Both the position numbers and the translations under genes were made by a program. Below, piece after piece: positions 1 to 5,735 of a stretch of 6,679 nt of DNA; positions within the stretch are counted from its first letter, which is position 1; each line of letters begins with the position of its first letter. Below the pieces are notes generated by a model. It was not told the origin of the DNA, searched no databases, and saw only the letters and a list, made by a program, of their open reading frames with translations. This DNA is from Sediminispirochaeta sp. (GTDB lineage Bacteria > Spirochaetota > Spirochaetia > DSM-16054 > Sediminispirochaetaceae): the NCBI GenBank assembly GCA_011046055.1, contig DSBN01000240.1:1-6679 (forward strand), read 5' to 3'.

Positions 1-494
1 CTGGCGGTTCGACCGGAGTGGTGGAACTCGAAGGAGGCCATTTTGGGTACCGTATCGGTAGTCATAATAGCTTCGGCGGCGTCGGCGAAGGCGGTGGGAG
101 ATTGTTGCGGCTTGCAGTGTTTCTCAATGGCCCGGCACATATCATCAATGGGCAGCGGTACGCCGATGACGCCGGTGGAGGCTAAAAAGATTTTTTTCGG
201 ATCGCTTTCCAAGCAACGGGCTAAGGTTTGTGCCAGACGCAGCGAATCTTCCTGGCCGCGGCTGCCGGTGCAGGCGTTGGCGTTGCCGCTGTTTATCAGA
301 ATACCGCGCACATCCTGCCCCAAGAGCTCGCGGTTCCAGTCGACACAGGCCGCCCGTACCCTGTTGCTGGTTAGCATGCCGGCGGAAGAGACCGGATGGG
401 TGCTATGCAGTATCGCCGTGTCGAGGCCCCGTTTCTTTACCGCGCCGTGGAAACCCTGCGCCAGAAAACCTTTTGGTGTTTGAATGCTCTCCAT
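1..494 (-). CDS. argJ: Bifunctional ornithine acetyltransferase / N-acetylglutamate synthase ArgJ, partial (N-terminal 164 residues)
   Basis: ArgJ moves the acetyl group from N-acetylornithine to glutamate, and in bifunctional forms also acetylates glutamate from acetyl-CoA, so it opens and recycles the cytoplasmic arginine pathway. Translating the minus strand from the ATG at 494 gives 164 residues before the window's left edge. Family signatures visible are NSGNANACTG at residues 68-77, STGVIGVPLP at 106-115 (the Thr107-Gly108 pair matches the oxyanion-hole residues of the family) and AIMTTDTVPK at 142-151. The self-cleavage site with the catalytic threonine (around residue 190 in relatives) and the whole beta chain lie off the window, so autoprocessing and whether it is mono- or bifunctional cannot be judged. 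The start is well supported: AGGAGG sits 6 bases upstream (501-506) and no other start codon precedes it in frame. It follows argC by 39 bases and is almost certainly co-transcribed with it. Confidence 0.95.
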   Translation of the reverse strand, partial: MESIQTPKGFLAQGFHGAVKKRGLDTAILHSTHPVSSAGMLTSNRVRAACVDWNRELLGQDVRGILINSGNANACTGSRGQEDSLRLAQTLARCLESDPKKIFLASTGVIGVPLPIDDMCRAIEKHCKPQQSPTAFADAAEAIMTTDTVPKMASFEFHHSGRTA

Positions 495-533
495 GTTCAG
501 CCTCCTTTGGCTCCTTGGATTGTTTTTAAAACT

Positions 534-1610
534 TTAGGGAAAAAGAGGCGGGCTTTCCAGTCCCATAGCCTCGGGCAGCTTGAAGCGAATATTCATGTTC
601 TGCACCGCCTGCCCCGCGGCGCCTTTTACCAAATTGTCGATGGCTCCCAGGACCATAATGTTTCCGGTCCGCTGATCCCATCTGATACCGATGTCGATGT
701 AGTTCGATCCTCGGACCCAGCGGGTTTCGGGGTAGACCTTCGGGGGAAGTATCCTGACAAAAGGCTCTCCCGGATAGAAAGAGCGGTAGAGTTCCTGGAG
801 TTTGGAGTCGTCATAGCCAGAGGCCCTTCCGGACTCCGGCCGCAGGTAGGCGCTGGTGAGGATCCCCCGGTTCATCGGTACCAGGTGGGGGGTGAACTGC
901 ACGGTGACTTTTGTCGACGCTACTTCTCCGAGGTACGTCTCGATCTCCGGAGTGTGTCGGTGGTCACCGACCTTGTACGCCTTGATGGACTCGTTGACCT
1001 CCGCGAAGTGAAGGGCCTGTACGGCCTTTCTCCCGGCCCCGGAGACGCCCGACTTGGCGTCGATGATGATAGGATACAAAGGCTCTCCCGTATCGCTGAG
1101 GGGCGGAATGCCTTCGGCTATGATCGGTGCCAGTGAGAGTATTGAGCAGGTGGTGTAGCAGCCCGGGTTGGCGATGAGATTGGTCTTGGCGATTTTGTCG
1201 CGATAGAGCTCGGGAAGTCCGTAGACCGCCTGCTTCATGAGATCGGGGGAGCGGTGCTCCACCTCGTACCATTTCTGGTAAGTTTCGACATCGGGGAGAC
1301 GGAAATCCGCCCCCAGGTCGATGATGACCGTCTTGCTGAGTATTTCTTGGGTCAGCTGCCCGGAAGCGATACCGTGGGGCAAGGCCAGGAAGACGACGTC
1401 ACAGCTTGCGGCGACCTCCTCAATGTGCTTGTTTTCACAAATCTGGTCGAAGGCGGCATTTCGAAAAGAGCCGGTGATCTCGCTGTATCGTTGTCCCTGG
1501 TAACTTCTTGATCCCAGGTACACCAGTTCTACTTCCGGGTGGCTCGAGAGTATCCTCAACAGTTCGACTCCTCCGTAACCGGTGGCGCCGATTATGCCTG
1601 CTTTTATCAT
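534..1610 (-). CDS. argC: N-acetyl-gamma-glutamyl-phosphate reductase ArgC
   Basis: ArgC is the cytoplasmic NADPH-dependent enzyme that reduces N-acetylglutamyl-5-phosphate to N-acetylglutamate semialdehyde, the third step of arginine synthesis. The 358-residue product is of normal length for the family. It opens with the nucleotide-binding loop GATGYGG (residues 8-14). NPGCYTT at 148-154 holds the catalytic cysteine (Cys151), the KSGVSGAGR loop follows at 186-194, HRHTPEIE at 217-224 carries the conserved active-site histidine, and TPHLVPMNRGI comes further on. Nothing essential looks missing. The ATG at 1610 is supported by AAGGAG at 1619-1624, 8 bases upstream. It is the first gene of an argC-argJ operon reading off the left edge; in many bacteria argB and argD follow. 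Upstream lie two ARG-box-like palindromes over a likely promoter, so repression by arginine through ArgR is expected by inference. Confidence 0.97.
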   Translation of the reverse strand: MIKAGIIGATGYGGVELLRILSSHPEVELVYLGSRSYQGQRYSEITGSFRNAAFDQICENKHIEEVAASCDVVFLALPHGIASGQLTQEILSKTVIIDLGADFRLPDVETYQKWYEVEHRSPDLMKQAVYGLPELYRDKIAKTNLIANPGCYTTCSILSLAPIIAEGIPPLSDTGEPLYPIIIDAKSGVSGAGRKAVQALHFAEVNESIKAYKVGDHRHTPEIETYLGEVASTKVTVQFTPHLVPMNRGILTSAYLRPESGRASGYDDSKLQELYRSFYPGEPFVRILPPKVYPETRWVRGSNYIDIGIRWDQRTGNIMVLGAIDNLVKGAAGQAVQNMNIRFKLPEAMGLESPPLFP

Positions 1611-1641
1611 TGATCGATCTCCTTGACGGCTGTATTTCGTT

Positions 1642-1656
1642 CCGCCCCGGGGGCGG
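1642..1656. other. GC-rich inverted repeat in the argC leader
   Basis: CCGCCC and GGGCGG face each other across a 3-base loop (CGG), giving a perfect 6-bp all-GC stem. It lies between the ARG boxes and the argC ribosome binding site, inside the predicted 5' leader of the argC mRNA. No run of U follows it on either strand, so it is not an intrinsic terminator. It could stabilise the leader or slow translation, or be a chance palindrome in GC-rich DNA. No function can be assigned from sequence alone. Confidence 0.35.
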
Positions 1657-1661
1657 GATGG

Positions 1662-1700
1662 AATGTATAAAATTACACAAATAGTGTATAATTTTACATA
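1662..1700. promoter_or_regulatory. Paired ARG boxes: putative ArgR/AhrC operator of argCJ
   Basis: Two imperfect palindromes, TGTATAAAATTACA (1664-1677) and TGTATAATTTTACA (1685-1698), stand in an AT-rich island within GC-rich DNA. Each matches 11 of 14 positions of the classical core TGAATWWWWATTCA and keeps the outer TG...CA. As 18-bp boxes they span 1662-1679 and 1683-1700, leaving a 3-bp gap and a 21-bp repeat distance. That is the two-helical-turn arrangement known for ArgR hexamer operators. They cover the predicted argC -10 region and transcription start, so arginine-dependent repression of argC-argJ is the natural reading. What is seen is the sequence and spacing; the identity of the regulator is inferred, since no argR gene is in the window. 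Confidence 0.72.
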
Positions 1701-1711
1701 AAAAAATGCAA
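1683..1711 (-). promoter_or_regulatory. Candidate sigma70-type promoter of argC-argJ
   Basis: On the minus strand TTGCAT (-35, 1706-1711) is followed after 17 bases by TACACT (-10, 1683-1688). The -10 matches 4 of 6 consensus positions and the -35 only 3 of 6. The -10 lies inside the second ARG box and the start point (about 1676) inside the first, which fits a promoter shut off by a bound repressor. AT-rich alternatives a few bases away are possible, so the exact hexamers are uncertain. Confidence 0.45.
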
Positions 1712-1746
1712 GCAGGGATGGACAAGAATGGGCGTCGAGAGACTAT

Positions 1747-1774
1747 TTGACAGATCAGGACAATTAGATATAGT
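1747..1774 (+). promoter_or_regulatory. Sigma70-type promoter of the folate fusion gene
   Basis: A perfect -35 hexamer TTGACA (1747-1752) is followed after 16 bases by TATAGT (1769-1774), a 5-of-6 match to the -10 consensus. Transcription would begin near 1781 and leave a leader of about 27 bases before the TTG start of the gene. The site lies about 50 bp from the ARG boxes and does not overlap them, so direct co-regulation with arginine synthesis is not indicated. Confidence 0.7.
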
Positions 1775-1794
1775 AGATACAAGTACGAATATGT

Positions 1795-1801
1795 GGAGAG
1801 G
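1795..1801 (+). promoter_or_regulatory. Ribosome binding site that decides the start of the folate gene
   Basis: GGAGAGG stands 6 bases before the in-frame TTG at 1808. The other in-frame candidates are weaker: GTG at 1793 overlaps this site and has no purine-rich motif before it, and ATG at 1823 is preceded by AT-rich sequence with no Shine-Dalgarno match. The TTG is therefore preferred. Confidence 0.6.
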
Positions 1802-1807
1802 CGTATT

Positions 1808-3127
1808 TTGAAAATCGGCAAAATGGATTTTGATATCGGAAACAGAACCTACATCATGGGAATCCTCAACGTCACCCCGGACTCTTTCTCCGACGGGGGA
1901 GAGTACGATACGGTCCAGCGGGCCGTGGAACGGGCTCTGCGGATGGAGGCCGAAGGAGCGGACATCATCGACGTGGGGGGAGAGTCGACACGTCCGGGGC
2001 ATGTACCCATTAGCAGCAGCGAGGAGTTGTCCCGAATACTGCCGGTTCTGGAGGCTCTCCGAGAGAAGCTGGAGGTGCCCATCTCGGTGGATACCTACAA
2101 GGCCGATGTGGCTGCGGCGGCGGTAGACGCCGGGGCCGGAATGATCAACGACGTGTGGGGGCTGAAAAAAGACCCGCGGATGGCCGCGGTGGTGGCGGAG
2201 AAGGGGGTGGCTCTATGCGCGATGCACAATCAGGACGGAACGGAGTATCGTGACTTGATGGGCGACCTGATCGCCGCGCTGGAGGAGTCGGTGAATATGG
2301 CCCGAGAAGCCGGGGTGGACGAGGATAGAATAGTCGTCGACCCGGGGATAGGCTTCGGCAAGACGGTGGAGCAGAACATAGAGGTCATGCGCAAGATCGA
2401 TCTGCTCGGCAAAACCGGCCGGCCCTGGCTGCTCGGGACCTCCCGAAAGTCATTGATCGGTAAAACCTTGAATCTCCCAATGGACCAGCGCATGGAGGCG
2501 ACCATCGCCACCAACGTACTGGGGATCCGCGGAGGGGCGGACTTCATCCGGGTTCACGACGTCTTGGCCCATAGAAGAGCAGCCGCAATGACCGACCGGA
2601 TAGTCCGCCCGCTCCTCCGAAAGACTCACTACGCCTACATCGCGATGGGTTCGAACCTCGGAAAGCGCTTGGAGCACTTGAGAGCGGCCTTAGCCCATCT
2701 CGAAGAAATTCCGTCTCTCCAGCTCCTCCGGGTCTCGAATCTCTACGAGACGAGCCCGGTGGGCTACACCGAACAGGAGAGTTTCTTGAACGCCGTGGTG
2801 GTATGCAAAACCGAATTGAACTCGCATGAATTGCTGCGGAAGCTCCTGGCTATCGAAACAAAGATGGGACGAAAAAGGGAGCTGAAGTGGGGACCGCGGA
2901 ACATCGATTTGGACCTGCTGATTTACGATGACGAGCAGAGATCCGATCCTTCGCTGGAACTGCCCCATCCTCGAATGCACGAAAGGCTCTTTGTCTTGAA
3001 GCCCCTGTGCGATGTGGCTCCGCTGCTCGTCCATCCTTCGCTCAACCGCCGCATTTTCGAACTGCTGCGTTCCCTGGATTTCCAGGATCAGAAACTCAGC
3101 CTCTACGCGGAGAACTGGGCCAGCTAG
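1808..3127 (+). CDS. folP-folK: Bifunctional dihydropteroate synthase / HPPK (FolP-FolK fusion)
   Basis: One 439-residue cytoplasmic protein joins two consecutive folate enzymes. HPPK (FolK) transfers pyrophosphate from ATP to 6-hydroxymethyl-dihydropterin, and dihydropteroate synthase (FolP, the sulfonamide target) joins that product to p-aminobenzoate. The FolP domain fills about residues 5-265: GILNVTPDSF at 18-27, GESTRPG at 58-64, INDVWG near 113-118, DPGIGFGK at 178-185, SRKS at 212-215 and RVHD at 248-251. FolK fills about 274-425: GSNLG at 281-285, the LYETSPVGYTEQ segment near 312-323, GPRNIDLDLL at 362-371 and PHPRMHER at 386-393. All key motifs of both enzymes are present, so both activities are expected. 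The domain order (synthase first) is the reverse of the HPPK-synthase fusions I know from plants and protists. The TTG start is chosen for its GGAGAGG site; GTG at 1793 or ATG at 1823 would change only the extreme N-terminus. It is transcribed alone, divergent from argC and convergent with the kinase gene. Confidence 0.93.
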   Translation: MKIGKMDFDIGNRTYIMGILNVTPDSFSDGGEYDTVQRAVERALRMEAEGADIIDVGGESTRPGHVPISSSEELSRILPVLEALREKLEVPISVDTYKADVAAAAVDAGAGMINDVWGLKKDPRMAAVVAEKGVALCAMHNQDGTEYRDLMGDLIAALEESVNMAREAGVDEDRIVVDPGIGFGKTVEQNIEVMRKIDLLGKTGRPWLLGTSRKSLIGKTLNLPMDQRMEATIATNVLGIRGGADFIRVHDVLAHRRAAAMTDRIVRPLLRKTHYAYIAMGSNLGKRLEHLRAALAHLEEIPSLQLLRVSNLYETSPVGYTEQESFLNAVVVCKTELNSHELLRKLLAIETKMGRKRELKWGPRNIDLDLLIYDDEQRSDPSLELPHPRMHERLFVLKPLCDVAPLLVHPSLNRRIFELLRSLDFQDQKLSLYAENWAS

Positions 3128-3159
3128 AATTGAGAATCGCCGCGCCGTCTAAGCCGTGC

Positions 3160-5334
3160 CTAAGCGCCCCGCTCGCTTCCATCGAAGCAGGGCAGGTAGA
3201 GGGTGAAACAGGTTCCCTCTCCGACCCGGCTCTCTACACGGATGCCGCCGCCGTGTTTTCGTAGGATTGAGTAGACGACGGTCAGCCCCAGACCGGTACC
3301 CTCCTCCTTGGTGCTGTAGTAGGGGTCGAAAAGAAAGGGGAGTTTTGATTCCTCGATACCGGTTCCCGAATCTTCGACCTTGACCCTGATGTGCTCTCCC
3401 GGGCTTATGCCCAGAAGCTCCTCCTGTTGCCGTCGAGAACTTCCAGAATCGAAGGGCTCCGCCTGTACAAACAGCCGGCCTCCCTGGGGCATGGCCTGTT
3501 GAGCGTTGATGAAAAGGTTGTTGAAGACCTGCTGCAGTTGTATCTCGTCGCCAAATACCGGTTTGAGCTCCTCGGTGAACGCCGTTTTTATCGTGATCTT
3601 GTCGCTGCGGATGCTCAGTTGCAGACATTCACGGATCACCTTCGTGATATCCAGGCTGCTGCGTTGGGGGGTACTGTATTTTGAGAAAGAGAGTAGTTTC
3701 GAGGTCAGCTCCGAGGCGTGGTTGCAGGCCTGCTCGGCACTGGAGAGCAGTTCCCGGGGCTCCTTTGCCGCGGTGCTCAGAATCTGTTTGGTCAGATTGA
3801 TGTTGCCCTGGATCGAGGTGAGCATGTTGTTGAAGTCGTGGGCGATCCCCCCGGCCATCAGGGCCACGGTCTCGAATTTCTGCATGCTGATCAGCTCCGA
3901 CTCCATCTGCTTCATATAGGTATGGTCCAGGAAATAGAGGAGATAGTAGCTGCTGTCCGCGGTGCTGATTCTATCGGCGGAGAGGATGATATCGGCGGTT
4001 GCTCTATTAGCCCGGATTATTTGGGTGGGGAAGGCCTCCACGCGCCCCTTCTCCCGCAGCTGGCGAAAAAAGGCGTGGTGTCTCTCCTCTTCTGCCCAGC
4101 GCAGGCGGGGATAGTCATGAATGCCGCGTACCCGGAACAGCTCTTTTCCACTGCTGTTGAGCATCTCGAAGTTTTCCGTCTCCGGGTCGACCAGCGCCAT
4201 CCCCAGGGGGTTCTGCAAAAAGGCGGTCATGAATTTCTGCTCGGAGCTCTTCAGAGCCAGGGATGTCTTCTCGTGCAGTTCCTTCTCCTTTTCCAGTTTG
4301 AGCATGGTGCGGCGGTCGTGAGCGGTGCAGAGATAACCGACCAAATCCCGATGTCGGTCTCTTAGGGGGGAGAAAATGAGTTCTACTGGAATGTATTCTT
4401 TGGTTCTGGTTTTGAGTACCGTTTGGTACTGGGTGCCTTTTTCCATACCAATATTCGGGGAGGATGTTCTCTCCCTGAGCAGGGGAAAAAGATGGGCGAG
4501 GTTTAGCCTATGAAAGTCAGATCCCTGGTATCCGCTCATATCCTCGAAACTCCGATTCCCATAGATGAGCTTGCCGTCGATATTGAACAGGAGGACCATG
4601 TCGTGGATGTGCTGGAGAATTCGCAAGGAGGTGATATCCGGTTCGGGGTGCAGTAGTTGGTATTTGAACATCGAGTAGGCGACCCCGGATATCCAGACCA
4701 GCATGCAGACCGGAGCAAGCGGAGGAAGGTGGTAGACGCCGAAAAAGGGAGCCAAGGTGCCGAAAAGGCTGCTGAGCAAGAAGCCGATGGCCAGGGTGAG
4801 CATAATGACCAAGGATTTTCTTCTCTCCCTTTCGCTGGGAGTATGTCTGAACCACCATAGATAGCCCGCCAGGCTAAGGGCAATGTACGAGCTGTAGTAG
4901 ATGATGTTGATGTAATACCAAGGCGATTGTCTATTGTACTGGATTATCCACCCGTAGTCGGTCATAGTGAAGTCGGCTATCAGCAGGACCCCAAAGCCGG
5001 AAGACAGGTAGATCAGCAGCCCCGGCAGATAGAAGAGTACCACTTTCCATCCCCTGATCTGCGAACAGCAGTTGCTGATACGCAGGGCGAAGTGTAGAAA
5101 GGGCGCCGGGAAGAGAACAAAGACCCAGGCGAAATAGTGGTAGGTCCGCCACACGGCTTCCCGGCTCGGGGCGGCTATGGCTATGCTGTTGGCCAGCGCC
5201 CAGAGAAAAAACACAACGCTCAGGGAGAAAAAAAGTCTGTTGATAAAGACCCTAGGTCCTCGAAGGAGGGCAAAAGCTCCAATCAGTAGGTAGAGCACCG
5301 CGGCGGTGAAGCTAAGATGAGAAAAAAGGTTCAT
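3160..5334 (-). CDS. Membrane sensor histidine kinase (7TM - PAS - PAS - HisKA - HATPase)
   Basis: A 724-residue sensor kinase expected to autophosphorylate a histidine in response to an unknown signal. About seven hydrophobic helices fill residues 8-224 (roughly 8-25, 33-54, 66-84, 97-120, 139-161, 175-198, 203-224), resembling the 7TM sensor modules seen before histidine kinases. A PAS domain follows (about 235-342, ending in a short helical linker), then a second, more divergent PAS-like region (about 363-475). The H-box MAGGIAHDFNN has the phospho-acceptor His499. The ATPase has an N-box near 601-616 (NLFINAQQAM), DSGTGI at 655-660 and FDPYYSTK...GTGLGL at 669-684. This is the NtrB-like AHDFNN class. 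No receiver or HPt domain is fused, and the ligand cannot be predicted. The ATG at 5334 abuts an AAGGAG with zero spacing and follows the HPt stop in the same frame, so translation is probably coupled. The next in-frame start (GTG, codon 13) would cut into helix 1. The stop is 32 bases from that of the convergent folate gene, with no evident terminator between. Confidence 0.9.
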   Translation of the reverse strand: MNLFSHLSFTAAVLYLLIGAFALLRGPRVFINRLFFSLSVVFFLWALANSIAIAAPSREAVWRTYHYFAWVFVLFPAPFLHFALRISNCCSQIRGWKVVLFYLPGLLIYLSSGFGVLLIADFTMTDYGWIIQYNRQSPWYYINIIYYSSYIALSLAGYLWWFRHTPSERERRKSLVIMLTLAIGFLLSSLFGTLAPFFGVYHLPPLAPVCMLVWISGVAYSMFKYQLLHPEPDITSLRILQHIHDMVLLFNIDGKLIYGNRSFEDMSGYQGSDFHRLNLAHLFPLLRERTSSPNIGMEKGTQYQTVLKTRTKEYIPVELIFSPLRDRHRDLVGYLCTAHDRRTMLKLEKEKELHEKTSLALKSSEQKFMTAFLQNPLGMALVDPETENFEMLNSSGKELFRVRGIHDYPRLRWAEEERHHAFFRQLREKGRVEAFPTQIIRANRATADIILSADRISTADSSYYLLYFLDHTYMKQMESELISMQKFETVALMAGGIAHDFNNMLTSIQGNINLTKQILSTAAKEPRELLSSAEQACNHASELTSKLLSFSKYSTPQRSSLDITKVIRECLQLSIRSDKITIKTAFTEELKPVFGDEIQLQQVFNNLFINAQQAMPQGGRLFVQAEPFDSGSSRRQQEELLGISPGEHIRVKVEDSGTGIEESKLPFLFDPYYSTKEEGTGLGLTVVYSILRKHGGGIRVESRVGEGTCFTLYLPCFDGSERGA

Positions 5335-5346
5335 CTCCTTGTGCTA
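5335..5346 (-). other. In-frame HPt stop / kinase start junction
   Basis: On the minus strand the HPt gene ends in TAG (5346-5344), followed by CAC AAG GAG and then the kinase ATG, all in one frame. AAGGAG directly touches the ATG, which is too close for efficient independent initiation. Ribosomes ending on the HPt gene would be well placed to restart here. A single base change in the TAG, or readthrough, would give one HPt-kinase polypeptide. The arrangement is read directly from the sequence; coupling or readthrough is inference. Confidence 0.6.
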
Positions 5347-5718
5347 TGTGCTCCTCTCTATCGGGCCGTACTCTTGGTGGACGATCTTGCTAAAGCTCTC
5401 CACCTCCTCGTCTATTTGAGAGACCAAGTCGGCCAATTCTTGCGCATCACCCTCTCGGTTTTCAGAGAGCTCTTTGGCCAACGTTTCGATTTTCTGGGCC
5501 AACTCGCTGAGTCTGGCGGCGCTGACGGTGCCGCTGGTTCCCTTCAAGGCGTGGGCGGTGCGGTTCAGGTGGTAGTAGTCAGCCTCGGATAGTGCCTTCT
5601 TTACTTTCTCGCCGTGAGCCAATAAATCGGGAAGGCTGCCCTTGATGATTTCCCGCTCCAACTCGGTATCGTGGAGACAACGGTTGCGAAAAGATTCTTG
5701 ATCAAATACCTTATTCAT
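5344..5718 (-). CDS. Stand-alone HPt (histidine phosphotransfer) domain protein
   Basis: A 124-residue soluble, mostly helical protein that should carry a phosphoryl group between response-regulator receivers in a phosphorelay. The HPt signature is clear: HLNRTAHALKGTSG at residues 50-63, with His56 as the phospho-acceptor and the conserved Lys59-Gly60 after it. An amphipathic helix (about 66-85) follows, then an acidic C-terminal helix (about 90-115), consistent with a four-helix bundle. There is no signal peptide, membrane segment or kinase domain. The ATG at 5718 is preceded at 7 bases by AGGAG within AAAGGAGA (5725-5732). It begins 17 bases after the gpsA stop and is followed after 9 bases by the kinase start, so all three genes probably share a transcript. 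Being encoded beside a kinase without a receiver, it needs a receiver from another locus to receive phosphate. HPt proteins are poorly conserved, so no named orthologue is claimed. Confidence 0.85.
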   Translation of the reverse strand: MNKVFDQESFRNRCLHDTELEREIIKGSLPDLLAHGEKVKKALSEADYYHLNRTAHALKGTSGTVSAARLSELAQKIETLAKELSENREGDAQELADLVSQIDEEVESFSKIVHQEYGPIERST

Positions 5719-5735
5719 GCGAGCTCTCCTTTAAG

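Noticed and set aside
396..1136. A 246-codon open frame on the plus strand
   Set aside because: It lies antisense to argJ and argC, has no recognisable domain or convincing ribosome binding site, and its length is explained by the GC-rich coding strand opposite.
1793..1807. GTG at 1793 as start of the folate fusion gene
   Set aside because: The GGAGAGG site at 1795-1801 would fall inside the coding region and no Shine-Dalgarno precedes the GTG; the TTG at 1808 has correct spacing.
2141..2163. INDVWG in the synthase domain in place of INDxSG as a possible sulfonamide-resistance change
   Set aside because: A tryptophan at this place also occurs in ordinary Bacillus-type dihydropteroate synthases, so it indicates lineage rather than resistance.
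3128..3190. Possible bidirectional terminator between the convergent folate and kinase genes
   Set aside because: Only a weak 5-bp GCTTC/GAAGC stem (3175-3188, inside the kinase gene) is visible, with no T run on either strand; the 32-base gap itself holds no stable hairpin.
3149..3628. A 159-codon minus-strand open frame
   Set aside because: It overlaps the ATPase domain of the kinase in another frame; the kinase frame carries all the conserved motifs, so this is a shadow and not evidence of a frameshift.
3718..4365. A 215-codon open frame on the plus strand
   Set aside because: It lies wholly antisense to the kinase coding sequence, its product resembles no known family, and it has no promoter or translation signal.
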